Positions 34,491-47,132 of a DNA stretch of 64,000 nt are shown here, piece after piece (within the stretch, counting starts at the first letter, position 1; each line of letters opens with the position of its first letter). A program made the translations under genes and the position numbers. The notes beneath the pieces are model-generated. The model was not told the origin of the DNA, searched no databases, and was given only the letters and a program-made list of their open reading frames with translations. The stretch comes from Xiphophorus maculatus (taxonomy: Eukaryota > Chordata > Actinopteri > Cyprinodontiformes > Poeciliidae): assembly GCF_002775205.1 (NCBI RefSeq), contig NC_036453.1:14278594-14342593 (forward strand), given 5' to 3'.

Positions 34491-35528
34491 CTATCTCCTC
34501 CTAACCCGACATCGCCACTTTTGGAAGGTCCCAATGAATCGAGAGGGTTTCCTCCAGCGTTGAGGGAGAAAACGCCTCTCTCTGGCACCGAGAAGAGCAT
34601 TAGAAATGCTCCTTCGGGCCGTGCTCCATCGGGCCCTTGCCGTGGCAATCCATCTGCTCCACCAGGTGTTTCTGGGCTCCCTCAGCTGCAGGTCGGTGGG
34701 TAAATTAGCCCAGAAGTTGTAGGGGGTGTTAAACCGCTGCCGCAGCTTCGGGAACCTTTCAAAGATAAAGTCAATGATGAAAATCTTGATCCCTACAGAA
34801 ACACCTAGGATAAAACCCAGCAGCTGGCATGGCAACACGCATGAGAAGATCAAAACCAGCCAGAGTCCCACGTAGATCTTTACAGTGAGCTCTGGCCGGA
34901 CCCAAATGCACAGATTTTTGATCTTCTCAAGCGTGTCGGCCATGTTTCCAAAAAGCTCCTGGGTTTTCTGAGCAGAATTGAAAGCCAAGTGAACCATCTG
35001 TAAGACATTTGTGCCTTTCAGATGTTCCCCTGGCTCACACATGTCGGGTATGATGCTCCCCGGGATCCTCCAGCCTTTGGTAATTAAATAATTTATGGAA
35101 AGTTGGAGAATCCCGAGGAGCACGATGGAGGAAAATGTCCAGCTAAACCACACTGTGCACATGTACAGACAGAAAAAACAGGCTGTCATGTACACAGAGT
35201 GCCAGCTGGACAAAGCAGACAGGTTTTTAGAAAGGTGTGCCACAGGTCTGAAGTCTCGTTCAAGGCGTCTCATGTTCTTTGTGATCTTTATGGGGCTTAG
35301 TGGGTCCTCCCTCTCCACGATCGCCTTTGGGTGGAAACTAAGTTTTTCTCTAAACGCTCTAAGGCGATCGCGGATCTTCATTTTGGCTGCCGTTGTTCCT
35401 GGTCTCTGAAAACTCTGTGAGCTCAATGTTGGAGGCAACATTAAATCTTTAGAACTTCTTTGATCTATTGTGATGTACATGATGTCATCTATGACCTCAT
35501 CAGTGAGCTCACTGGACTTCTGGGGCAA
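34491..35528 (-). CDS. gramd4: gramd4-like reading frame, intronless, no GRAM domain (left duplicate)
   Basis: This is a 345-residue uninterrupted frame whose residues about 65-285 match the conserved middle of GRAMD4, an ER/mitochondria-linked membrane protein involved in cell death and autophagy regulation. Visible landmarks are KNMRRLERDFRPVAH (84-98), NLSALSSW (102-109), a two-pass hydrophobic region (about 111-147), KGWRIPGSIIP, QKTQELFGNMADTLEKIKNL (187-206), a second hydrophobic region (217-256) and NLPTDLQLRE. The GRAM domain that should follow is not readable. Instead comes a basic tail ending RVRRR. The family gene has introns in this region; here it is continuous, so a retrocopy origin is likely. 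The upstream 50 residues have no counterpart in the family and may be noncoding; the ATG at residue 50 (MKIRDRLRAF) is an alternative start. A functional protein and a pseudogene are both possible. Confidence 0.6.
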   Translation of the reverse strand: MPQKSSELTDEVIDDIMYITIDQRSSKDLMLPPTLSSQSFQRPGTTAAKMKIRDRLRAFREKLSFHPKAIVEREDPLSPIKITKNMRRLERDFRPVAHLSKNLSALSSWHSVYMTACFFCLYMCTVWFSWTFSSIVLLGILQLSINYLITKGWRIPGSIIPDMCEPGEHLKGTNVLQMVHLAFNSAQKTQELFGNMADTLEKIKNLCIWVRPELTVKIYVGLWLVLIFSCVLPCQLLGFILGVSVGIKIFIIDFIFERFPKLRQRFNTPYNFWANLPTDLQLREPRNTWWSRWIATARARWSTARRSISNALLGARERRFLPQRWRKPSRFIGTFQKWRCRVRRR

Positions 35529-35659
35529 GGTCTTGCTTCTGATCGTTGCTATGGAAACGATCAGGACAGTTCTGAATCAGTCAAGCTGAAATAATGACTA
35601 AATACTTAAATATTAAGTAATATTTTTTATTTAACATGAAGAGATTAATAGTAGATTTC

Positions 35660-37090
35660 TACAAATTAGATTTTTTGCGTTTGTGGTTTTCCGTACCTGC
35701 GGTGGTATAAGTGGTTGTGTATTCCAACCCTGACTGGTTTCGATGGAGTAGGTGGGCGTGGCGGCGTGGCGAAGTGACCTGTAACACCATTGCCATATGT
35801 TTGGCTCTAGATTCCACAGTTTTGAGCTGAGCTGCACCAAACTTACTGGGATGGATCCTTATCCAGCCCCAGACAGGAATCCATAAGAATCCTTGGTGGG
35901 CGTGGCCTAATTTATCTACAGCGCCCCCTAGAAGCTTTTAAAACATCAGCTCCAAGCCATGCTTCAACCCAGACTTATGAAACTTGGTACACATGTGTAT
36001 CTGGTCAGGACCTACAAAAACGTCTCTTGGAGCCATGGTCCAAACTCAACAGGAAGACGGTCATTTTGGATCAAAGCCGCCATTTCCTCTTTTTTATAGA
36101 CGTCTCATCTGATCGAACTCGTCCTACAGCTTTTGAGATACGGACTTCAGAATCACTCAGCATAACCTTGAGGTACTGAAGGTCAAACAGTTATCACAGG
36201 ATTTTTCATGTGGGCGTGGCTTAGTGTCAAAGTCTGACTATTTGCCATAAAACATCAAGGTGCAATAACTTCCACATACAAAGTCAGAGCTGCATCAGAC
36301 TTTCTATGTCTCATTATAGACCAGCCCTCATCACATTCACATGGTTACCTGATGACATAACCTCTGCCCCACCCACTTCCAACAGGAAGTCACCTGTTTT
36401 TTCTGCTGGATTTCTTACTTTTACACTTTGATTCACATATAAGTGACATAAATGACATGATGATGAAGTCTGTCAGAAAATACTGAAATTATTGTTTGAT
36501 CCCTACTTCTTCACTGTGTGTATGATCAAATGGGATCATCTAACTCTTCATAACAACACATCATGTCTATCAAACCCTACAGGAAGTTCTTGCTAATCTT
36601 TCACTACTAAACAGGAAGTGACAATAACTCATCTCCTGGATGTCAGATATCAGCCATCACATTTTTACACAACATGTGCTCCTTTACCCAATAACAACAC
36701 TTTTGATAAGCAACTATCGACTCACAGTCGACAATAAACGTTTTGATTCATATTCAATTGCCCTGATTAAATGATTTTTTCCTGTGCCAGCACCACCTGT
36801 AACAAAAATGTGCAGTGGTTAAGGATTTATTCCATTAAGCTTGGCTAAACAATACTGCCTGATTTAATTTAAAAAAAACAAAACAACAGAGAACTGTTTT
36901 TCATTCAAAGATCTAATCAATGCAGGTCCATCTGATGCAGTTGGAACCGATCCCGAAAGGAGGAAATGTTCTGGCCTGGTTTCTCCTCAGTCACCTGATG
37001 TTAGCATTAACTGAAAACAGGTGTTTTTTTGTTGTTGTTTTTTTACAGCGAGTTTTAATCTTAATCTTGTTTGACTTCTTTGCATATTTC
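35660..37090. repeat. unclassified repeat-like sequence inside the duplication
   Basis: No gene is supported. The text ATGAAACTTGGTACACATGTG, CTCTTGGAGCCATGG and CAGGAAGACGGTCATTTTGG resembles a repeat common in fish genomes, from general recognition only. Within this window it occurs solely in the two duplicates. The site CAGCGCCCCCTAGAAG near 35,920 is CTCF-like. Confidence 0.4.
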
Positions 37091-37480
37091 CACTGATTTA
37101 AGTTTAGCTTTTTATCTACACAAATAAATGAAGTTTATTAGTAAAGATCATTTCAGCAACAAGACAGTTCAAAGTCCTTCACAAGGCAAAAACATAGTAC
37201 AGTACGCTGTTATGAAATAAGTGACCAATTTGTAATTAAATATACATAAATATACATGAATAAATGTTCCAGTTATGAATCAAAAGCAGTTATAAACAGG
37301 TGGGTTTTATCCTCGGTTTAAAAGAACTCAGTGTTTCGGTTGTTTTGCAGTTTTCTGGGAGTTAGTTTCTGACTAGTGTAGAATAGAAGCTACTTGTTTG
37401 GTTCTAACTGCAGCGGCCAAGAGGGGCCAGAACTTTTAAGAAATGAGCAGGGATAAAATTACATCACACTATAATGTTGT
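37091..37480 (+). repeat. common fish interspersed repeat
   Basis: It begins with ATTTCAGCAACAAGACAGTTCAAAGT (near 37,150) and includes AACAGGTGGGTTTTATCCTCG, GAACTCAGTGTTTCGGTTGTTTTGCAG and TTTTCTGGGAGTTAG. A fragment of the same start lies inverted at 8,025-8,092. The right duplicate contains it near 58,020-58,410. The element class is not determined. Confidence 0.55.
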
Positions 37481-37624
37481 GCAACACCACCGAGGCAATC
37501 TAAAAAACTAAAACTACAAAACGATGCAAAACCTGCAGTGATTCCAACTCAGGGTTCGGTCCAGATCGGCTCCAGATGAGAGCAGAAACACCCAGGCATG
37601 AGTTTACAACACAGCAAACAGGTT

Positions 37625-37915
37625 TTTATTGAACCGAACAGAGGAGGTGAACTCACACAGACCTGCTGATGCTGGAAGTAGAAAAACATTAAAACAGAGA
37701 ATCAAAGCGGCTGCAGTTCTACCGCTGTCCGCCAGGTGGTGCTGCAGGAACACAGCAGCAGTCTTCCTGCAACCAGGTTAAAACTAACAGTTCCCAACTT
37801 CCTGCCTGTCTCAGAACTTCATCAAAACGTCATTAGAACTTCTTCATCCTTGGGTCGCTGCAGGAACATCTGGGGGGCACAGCTGGATTCAATTCAACAC
37901 TGAGATATAAAAAAC
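37625..37915 (-). other. candidate 3'-terminal exon with 3' UTR and poly(A) signal (left duplicate)
   Basis: On the minus strand a pyrimidine-rich acceptor-like run (TTTTTTATATCTCAG, near 37,915-37,900) is followed by a short frame that ends RCSCSDPRMKKF and a TAA at 37,833-37,835. About 200 bases of UTR-like sequence then lead to AATAAA (37,625-37,630) and a GT-rich stretch. The only coding difference from the right duplicate is synonymous in this frame (CCA against CCG for the proline of DPR). The duplication boundary lies just before the acceptor, so only this last exon would have been copied. The gene is not identified. Confidence 0.35.
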
Positions 37916-37924
37916 GCTGTTTTT

Positions 37925-38045
37925 CATATTCCTTTATTTAATCAGGTAAACCCCGTTGAGATCTAGGTCTCATTTTCAAGACGGACCTGAGCAAAAATTT
38001 GCAATACATAGCAACCTGGTTACAAGATAAAAACAATTAATACAT
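37925..38045 (-). repeat. retroelement-like 3' end, second copy
   Basis: This is the reverse complement of positions 1-112. It abuts the right boundary of the left duplicate and is absent at the equivalent place after the right duplicate, so it marks the breakpoint. Confidence 0.7.
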
Positions 38046-38237
38046 ATGCACAAGTATAAAACAATAAAAACAATTTAAAAACAATGACACTGTTTCATAG
38101 AATCTTGTTGCCTATCTTTAAGAACTGCTCGAAATAAGTCCAGTGAAATCCTTTCCGACATCACTGACCATCATTAACACTGAAGAAAAACCTTGGTTGT
38201 TAAAGAAAAGTCTCAATGTTTACTGTTGCATAGGTCT

Positions 38238-39669
38238 GTCACCACCAGTGGCTCAAAAAGCGGGTATGCAGTGTGTGCAACGCATAGGGGGCGCTGCACT
38301 AGACGGGGCGCAAAAATGATGTGGGGATTTTTTTTTTTCTAGTCAGCATTTTATGTACTTAACAGCTGTTTGTGTATGAAATGATCAATAACAGAGGAAC
38401 AGCACTGATCAGGCGGCCCTCCCCTCCTGCCAGCTGCTCTCCCCTCCCATGTAGCTCGAGCAGCGGCCCTTCGAGAATGAGCTGAGGCGCGTTTTTTTTT
38501 TTCTTTTAAATTTGAATTGTAGTAATGCTCTCGACTACAGGGAGCTAAAGATGGGGCGGCAGAAAAAACACCAGGGCACAAAACAGAAAACGGAAGAGGG
38601 GGAGGAATAAAGATGTTGGAGAGACGAAGAAAAGCTTTTCAAAGTGGTTGAAAGACAGAAGGTAAGTAATGTCAGTGTAGCAACAAGAGAGTTGTAAATA
38701 TTCAGGTTAGCTTAAGCTAGGCTAAAATGACAGGCGGTTGTTGTTGTCCAATACGGGACGCGATTTATTCCGTATTGCTATAAATGTCTGATAGACACAC
38801 CTATCACACACATCTCGACAATAAGTGTAATAATAACGACCAAAACAAAACAGAGGAAATATTAAGGTCAGCTAAATTGTCGTTTCGGGACCTAAATACG
38901 AACCTCCTCCTCGCCTCCCCACGAACTGACGCTGTTGTCATGGTTACCTAGAGACGGTTGCTACGCAGGCGCGGTGAGCTGCTACCAACCCGCGTCTTTT
39001 TAAAATGTCCACCCGATAAAACACCGTCCTTAGAAGCAAAACCTCTGACAAAAACACAGACGGTAGTAGGAAGACAAACATTCCAGGCTAAACAACCAGA
39101 GTGAAGTTTAATAGGGGCATTAAAAAATGTGTCGGCGATATTCAGTGGCGCACAGTGGGTTGTTTGATATCAGACAGAATGGGTCAGGAGAGGAACCGCA
39201 GACCCGTCAGAACCTAAAGAACCAGACATCAGTCTCTTCATCCCTCAGTCATTTCCTGAGACCTAAAAATAATATAAATGGCGATTTAAAGAACAAATCA
39301 TACAAATAGATTAATAGTAAATAAATAAATATTGTGAAGAGAAACCGTTTATTTTTTTCAACATTAAAAACGTTTGTTAGGATTGTGTAGGAAAATTTTT
39401 TGATATCTTTTATAAATGCAGTGTTTTGTGGTTAATATTATTTCAACATTTTATTAATGTGGGTTGCCAGTTTGGATCAGGCTTCCTATCAAGCTATAAG
39501 AATGATAGAAAACATGCTAACAAAAAGCCTCAGACCTGCAGCCCACAGGCGGTTCTAGACACAGTCTAACAGAAGTGGCTCTTTGGCTCAAATATATATT
39601 AAATTATGACATGCGATGACATGTTCGCATACACCTCAGAAAGTATGTAGTTGTGCCCCTGGTCACAAC
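38238..39669. mobile_element. hAT-like element with 8-bp target-site duplication
   Basis: The body (38,246-39,661) starts CAGTGGCTCAAAAA and ends, inverted, CAGGGGCACAACTA. It is flanked by GTCACCAC (38,238-38,245) and GTCACAAC (39,662-39,669), which agree at 7 of 8 positions, the duplication length of hAT transposases. The interior has a GC-rich block and a lysine-rich short frame near 38,550, but no transposase domain is readable. It is therefore a deletion derivative. Confidence 0.6.
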
Positions 39670-39751
39670 AACAAATGTTACAGGACAATAAATTGTCCCA
39701 GAAGTTATTGTGATAAACGGTAATATTGTTGTACAATGGCAATGGTATAAC

Positions 39752-40610
39752 TGTCAGGGATCGAGGTGTGTGGGGTTTCCTTGTTGCATCTAGGTGTGTC
39801 CACCAGGAGGCATCAAGACTCTTTGGGTTACCTGGGAGAGCCTGTTGCGGCTCTGCTCACCTGAACCCAATTACCTCATCCTACCGGGAGTACAAGAGGA
39901 GATGACCGCCAGTACCTCTTCGCTTGAGTGTTAGCCAGTTACGGTACCCCTGAGCCTCCTAGAGAATTTTCCTTCTCTGAGCCTTCCTCGTAGTTCGTCC
40001 TGAGTAATTTGTTCGTTGTCTTTCCTGCCTTCAGGGTTTGTTTTCCTGTGATGCTCAAGATCCTCCACAGACGATCTCCACTGGTGATTTCTGGAAACAT
40101 CCTCCTCGCGACGCCGCGGGTCTTACCCGCTGGTTGCCTGAGTCCACTCTCACTTCTTCCGTCGATCGCTAGTGGTCCTGGACTCCTTCCCCGCTGGTGG
40201 TCTTCGCTCTTCGGTCTCCTGGTGTTCTCGCTCTTACCTGTCCGTCCTCCCCCACGTCTGCCCACCTCCGTGCAGATCCGCTACGGCTGTAGCCTCTGCT
40301 TCCTGGAACACGGACTGTCAGCCTACGTAAGCCCCGACTCCTCAGCCGAACCCCTTTCCTGGATTGGCCGTCTGCCTCACAAGTAAGATTAGCCCAGCTC
40401 CGTTGATCACTTCCTTTTCCCATTTTCCCTGAACTCATCATCTCCTTTGACTGTCTCGTAGTGAGCCGACTGTTCCGTGAGTCCATCCTGAGGTGTTCCT
40501 CCCCTCTATTCTTCATCATCCACCCTTGTTATAATAAACATCTTTAACTGATTCTATGACCTCCTGTAGTGTTCTGCATGTGGGCTAAGACAATTAACTC
40601 TACCATGACA
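39752..40610 (+). mobile_element. solo LTR (859 bp)
   Basis: The block starts TGTCAGGGATCG and ends CTACCATGACA, giving the TG...CA ends and a 5-bp inverted terminus (TGTCA/TGACA) of a retrotransposon LTR. Flanks ATAAC and ATTAC agree at 4 of 5 bases, as expected for a 5-bp target duplication. Near the 3' end, TTATAATAAACATC supplies a poly(A) signal in plus orientation with a U5-like tail behind it. No internal retroelement sequence lies on either side, so this is the product of LTR-LTR recombination. A gypsy-type origin is likely but unproven. Confidence 0.75.
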
Positions 40611-41542
40611 ATTACAATGCAAGAACAGATTTTCATTTGTCAATAAACTTTAAATTCTAATGAAGATTCAACACTGGAACTGGAAGACCTTTTAAATAAC
40701 CAAAATAATTAAAACAAGAGAAACAACAAATAAAAAGGATTATTAAGTCTCTATAAACTAAATTATCCTTCAAAAAAAGATCTGGTTGAGACCAAAACTC
40801 CAGACTGAAAACTTTCATCATCCAGATTTAGGCAGAAATAGAAAAACAATAAATCAGGCAAATGGAAATTATTAAGTTTGTTTTAACTGATCATACAATT
40901 AATTGATTCATTGCTTTTTGCAACATGGCACTTATTTCATGACGCTAGTTTTACATTTACATTGTTATAACCTTCTGTTAGTCTGAATCAGTTCAGTCTT
41001 TCTGGTAAATCCCGTTCTAATGTAAAATATGACAGATTATTGGATTAAGGACATTTCTAGTATACTACATGCAAACTGAGCAAATTTGTTATTTCAGAAG
41101 AGTTTATCAAACTGGTTGCCCTTTGTATCACTCTGTACCCATAAAACATAAATTCAGTTCTACCTTTGCCGTTTCGTGGTCATAATCCATGTTAGAGTAA
41201 ATATTTCCACTCAGGTACTGTAATCTGTTGTTCTTGTGTCACACTGATGTGATTTCTCACCATTTTCAAATTTTCTGTCTCCATGGATACCGCCTCTATA
41301 CTCAAACGACTTTCTTTGTTAGCTGGAGCTTTCCGGTCGTTTACGCAAATGCGTTTCAGCTCGTTTAGGATTGGTGAATGATGTTGCTATGGGATTTTGT
41401 AATCAACCTGATTCTATTGGCTGTTAGATGTGTCAATCACCCAAATCAACCAATGGGCTGCAGAAAATCTCCCCTGTATATTTGGTTTTCTGACTCAATG
41501 CTTCTATAACCAGAGCGCCCAGGACTGTGCTTTTTAGTACTA
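40611..41542. other. noncoding stretch
   Basis: This is AT-rich sequence between the solo LTR and element B, with no gene, tandem repeat or second copy seen. Confidence 0.5.
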
Positions 41543-43601
41543 ATTGGGGCCTGCCATGCAAAGCAATGGCAGGAACCTATTGCTATTCTCCCAATTCTTT
41601 ATTTTTCATCCGTAACCGTTAATGCGGCTCGTACCGCTGCGTGCACACCTACAAATGAGGTATCAAAATGTGCAGAAAATTCACGCCATTGGAGCTATTA
41701 CTTTTGGTGGGATTCGGGGTTAACATGGCGACATAATTCGCAAAAAACTACGAAAAAAACCCCATTATAAGTCAATGGGAAAAATCCTAGAAATACCCTA
41801 TTTTTGAGGATTTTCTGTGTCGTCACGAATTCACGTAGAAATGCCATTCAAATTTCATTTTGTAGATACGTCTGTGATCTCTTCGAAAGTGAAGACGGCT
41901 CGTCGATACCAATTACGGTTTGTCCACAATTTGTCTCTAAGCGACCCAAAGTTTCTCATTTTTCCTAAAATTAGAGTGCGTCTCTCACTGATTAGAGTGA
42001 GAAATCAAGAGAACTTTTTCACCCCAAAATAATTTTGAAATCGCCATCACGCCCACAAATATCGCACGATTGGTATCAAAATCGGTCCTCACATTGATAC
42101 GCATGTCTGCTCCGGTAAAATGTTTTCGAAATTTATCTAGACCGTACGGTTTTCTGTCACGGTGCTTCAGAGCAAAGTCATGCGACAGGATTTTCTAGGC
42201 TGTCTCAGGCTCTGTCACTAACAGTTCACACCTTGGTGAGAAACTTATTTACCATAGCAACGGAACTCAAGAGGCTATTGGCTGCTGATTAGGACTACAA
42301 ATACGCATCGCTGTAGTTCTATCTATCCTCAGTTGAAACAGATCAGGACTGAGAACTGGCCTTTAGAACTAATTGCTGCTATGGGCTGTATATAACTGAT
42401 TTAACTCAGTAACTGTTACACATGGGATTAGTTTGGAACTTTAAAATTAAGCATAATAATAATTTCAAAATAAAAGCCTTGAATATAACAAAAATTCCAA
42501 AATAAAAGCCTTGAATATTTTTACATGACGTAATTGCTCTTTTTGGCTTTATTTGACTTTTTCATCCAAAGCACTGTTACACATGGTATTAGTTTGAAAC
42601 TTTGAAATGAAGCATACTGAAAATTTCAAAATAAAAGCCTTGAGAATTTTTACATGAGATTATTGCTGTTTTGAGCATTATATAACTGATTTAACCCAAT
42701 GACTGTTATTCATGGGATTAGGTTGGCGCTTTGAAATGAAGTCTAACAAAAATTCCAAAATAAAAGCCTTTAATATTTTTACATCAACTACTTGCGTTTT
42801 CAGCATTATATAACTGATTTAACCTAATGACTATTACACATGGGATTAGTTTGTCCCTTTGAAATGAAGCTTAACAAAAATTTCAAAATAAAAGCCTTTA
42901 ATATTTTTAAATCAACTACTTGTGTTTTGAGCATTATATAACTGATTTACCCAATGACTATTAGACATGGGTTTATTGGGGCAATAAAAATTAAGCTTAA
43001 TGAAAATTTCAAAATAAAAGCCTTGAATATTTTTACATCATGTAATTGCTCTTTTTGGCTTTATTTGACTTTTTCATCCAAAGCACTGTTACACATGGTA
43101 TTAGTTTGGCCCTTTGAAATGAAGCATACTGAAAATTTCAAATTAAAAGCCTTGACAATTTTACATCAGGTATTTGCTCTTTTGGGCATTATGTGAATTT
43201 TTTATCCAAAGCACTGATAAACATGGGATTAGTTTGGCGCTTTGAAATGAAGCTTAACAAACATTTCAAAATAAAAGCCTTTAATATTTTTACATCAACT
43301 ACTTGTGTTTTCAGCATTATATAACTATTTTAACCCAGTGACTATTACGCATGGGATTAGTTTGGCCCTTTCAAATGAAGTTTAACAAAACTTCCAAAAT
43401 AAAAGCCTTGAGAAAATTTTAAATCTTACTGAATGGTGCACGTCCACCTTACTTAACGTTCTTGTGATTCTCCACATGCTATTGATTACGTTGCAGCGTT
43501 CTTTAGCATCGATGCTAATTTGTAGCGTGACAACGCCGGGCCCAAACCGACGGGCACGCCTTGGCAGGCCCCGGCTAAATTTCTTCCGAAATTTTCTAGT
43601 T
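41543..43601. mobile_element. 2.1-kb element B with an internal tandem array
   Basis: It matches element A (23,335-25,409) from ATTGGGGCCTGCCATGC to CGAAATTTTCTAGTT, with the same 11-bp inverted GGGGCCTGCCA near the ends. It contains a stretch (41,970-42,180: CGCCATCACGCCCACAAATA, CTAGACCGTACGG) that is different in A, so the two are separate insertions of related but non-identical versions. The tandem units here alternate between two subtypes. No transposition gene is visible. Confidence 0.8.
42410..43395. repeat. about 128-bp tandem array, eight units (element B)
   Basis: The ACACATGGGATTAG-type landmark lies near 42,418, 42,579, 42,708, 42,836, 42,963, 43,091, 43,219 and 43,347. One interval is longer (161) because of a partial extra unit. 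Two unit subtypes are visible. One has CTTTTTGGCTTTATTTGAC, the other GAGCATTATATAACTGATTT. Confidence 0.9.
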
Positions 43602-44299
43602 CACTATTATATTGTTTACAAAAAAAAATCACTGTTATTATTTTGCAAATAATATTTATAGCAAGATATAGGTTGGGGAAAAAATAAATTTAAAAAAAGA
43701 AAGAAATTTGTAATTGGTGCCAAAATGTCCAAAAATGGCACATTTGGAATGTTTGCCTGGAATTTTATCAACCAATACCTTTCTAAAATGTCTATGGTTC
43801 AGGTTTTTGGAATGAAATTTGGTCCAGTAATTGGTCAGAACCTGCATTGTGAATTGCTAGAGGTTCTATGTTTCCACTGGATGCTTTTAAAGAAAATTCA
43901 CATTACGTAATGTATTCTATTAGAATTTATTATTTTTATTTAGTATTTTTTCACTGTGTGCCATATGTATTTGTTCTTTCTCAGTAATACAAGTGTTGAT
44001 TTTTAGACTTCCAGAGTATTCTCAGGAATATTACCGTTATCTTGATACCTGAACCAGTCAAATACACCTTGTAGTGTAGTGTAGTTCAGGCGGTGGTCGC
44101 CTAAACACACACATCACCATGGTTACACACACTCATTTGCCAAACACTGTTTATAGCTCCAGTTTAAATTCACTATCAGGTTCTGCCGGTCTCCATCAGA
44201 ACCCGAGGTTCTGTCCGCTCCTCTCACCTTCCCTCTGGGCGAGTTGGCACGCCTCGCTGACGCGGCGGCCCGTCAGGTAGCTGAACAGTTTAAATTATA
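43602..44299. other. noncoding stretch
   Basis: No gene is supported. It ends where homology to the duplicated segment begins (TTTAAATGATTTTATCACCAG). Confidence 0.5.
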
Positions 44300-44632
44300 G
44301 GTTTAAATGATTTTATCACCAGATTAAATGAGAAAATCTGATCCATGTGTGAGTGAGGAAGAGGAGGAATGTGAAGCGGCGCAGGCTGCTCTACCTGGGC
44401 CTGCACCAAGAACTACCTTGTTGCTGAAATGTGCCATAAAACAGGGTTTATACAGGAATCCTAGACTTGAATTTACTACTTATTTTTACTATGGCTACAA
44501 TATTTTTACTCCATCCATCCATTTTCTTCCACTTTATCCAGGGTTGGGTCGTGGGGGTAGCAGTTTAAAAAGGGTGGCCCAGACTTCCCTCTCCCCAGCC
44601 ACTTGTTCCAACTCCTCCAGGGGGGAATCCCA
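44300..44632. repeat. third, older partial copy of the duplicated segment with LINE 3' end
   Basis: The first part matches 30,937-31,040. It then jumps (GGCCTGCA to CCAAGAACTACC) to sequence matching 31,310-31,412, so about 270 bases are missing. It continues through a short (ATCC) tail at 44,512-44,523 into the last 110 bases of the LINE (minus strand) with the CCAGACTTCCCTCTCCCCAG block, then stops at 44,632. The tail here is only two or three units long. Confidence 0.8.
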
Positions 44633-46050
<1,418 letters not shown>

Positions 46051-46054
46051 TTCA

Positions 46055-47015
46055 TGTTGGTAGGATTGAGGAGGTCTTCGACGTATTCTGCACACCGGCC
46101 CACAACGTCCCAAGTTGAGGTCAGCAGCACACCATCCCCACTATAAACAGTGATGGTGCTGTACTGCTTGCCCCTCCTTAGATGCCGGATGGTGCACCAG
46201 AATCACCTCGAAGCTGTGCGGAAGTCTTTCTCCATGGCCTCTCCAAAGTCCTCTCACACCCAGGTTTTTGCCTCAGTAACCACCTGAGCCGCATGCCACT
46301 TCACCCACTGGTACCCATCAGCTGCTTCCGGAGTCCCACAGGCCACAAAGGCTTGATAGGACTTCTTCTTCAGCCTGACAGCATCCCTCACCGAAGGTGT
46401 CCACCAACGGGTTAGAGGGTTGCCACCGCGACAGGCACTGACAACCTTGTGGCTATAGCTCCGATAAGCCGCCTTGACAATGGAGGCATGGAACATGGCC
46501 GACTCAGACTCAATGTCCCCCATCTCCCCCGGAACTTGTTCAAAGTTCTGCCGGAGATGTGAGTTAAAGCTCCGTCTCACAGGGGATTCTGCCAGACGTT
46601 CCCAGCAGACCCTCACAACACGTTTGGGCCTGCCAGGTCTGACCGGCTTCCTCCCCCACCACCGGAGCCGACTTATCACCAGGTAGTGGTCAGTGGACAG
46701 CTCTGCACCTCTCTTCACCCGAGTGTCCAAGACATACGGCCGCAGGTCCAATGAAACGACAACAAAGTCGATCATCAAACTGGGGCCTAGGGCGTCCTGG
46801 TGCCAAGTGGACACCCTTAAGCCTGAACATGGTGTTCGTTATGGACAATCCGTGACGAGCACAGAAGTCCAACAACAGAACACCACTCGAGTTCAGATCG
46901 GGAGGCGGGGGTGAGCGTTCCTCTCAACCACGCCCCTCCAGGTCTCACTGTCATTGCCCACGTGAGCGTTGAAGTCCCCCAGCAGAACAAGAGAGTCCCC
47001 AGGAGGGCCACTCCA
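46055..47015 (-). pseudogene. RTE/Rex3-like LINE, endonuclease and linker fragment
   Basis: On the minus strand [16 protein letters not shown], an apurinic-type endonuclease motif, is readable near 46,985-46,935. It is followed by LLDFCARHGLSITNT, MIDFVVVSLDLRPYVLDTR and the active-site block GAELSTDHYLV, then the linker WWTPSVRDAVRLKKKSYQAF and finally GKQYSTITVYSGDGVLL and YVEDLLNPT. It ends abruptly there at about 46,060. Several frame changes make it inactive. At the other end it interrupts a gramd4-like unit at about 47,020. The RT half is absent here, whereas the two 8.4-kb copies have only the RT half. Confidence 0.9.
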
Positions 47016-47019
47016 TCAG

Positions 47020-47095
47020 TTGAAACACCTTTCCAAAACCAGTCGCTCTCATCATCCTGAGGGAATTGAGAGACAACTATGTCCGACTTCTTCTA
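47020..47095 (-). pseudogene. truncated start of a further gramd4-like unit
   Basis: The minus strand reads QDDESDWFWKGVST at about 47,065-47,025, matching QDDGSNWFWKGVST of the neighbouring unit, and is cut by the LINE fragment directly after. It shows that the tandem array once extended further. Confidence 0.65.
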
Positions 47096-47132
47096 AGGAA
47101 AGTAATAGTCCAATTATCTTCTCCATACCCGC

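Larger units (their letters stand above)
29490..37915. repeat. segmental duplication, left copy (8.4 kb)
   Basis: The entire interval is repeated in the same orientation at 50,424-58,841 with only scattered substitutions. The offset is about 20,930 bases at both ends. It begins in a short GATTCCAGGTA tandem (29,490-29,530) and ends at ACTGAGATATAAAAAAC. The two copies differ mainly in the length of the (ATCC)n tract (246 against 90 bases) and the 30-bp minisatellite (about 16 against 21 units), which nearly cancel. Contents in order: hAT-like repeat, LINE fragment, minisatellite, inverted gramd4 piece, SINE remnants, gramd4-like frame, unclassified repeats and a candidate terminal exon. Confidence 0.95.

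Noticed and set aside
38351..38700. A transposase or zinc-finger gene start in the hAT-like element
   Set aside because: Only a lysine-rich short frame is readable and it meets a stop after about 15 residues; no dimerisation or catalytic block is visible.
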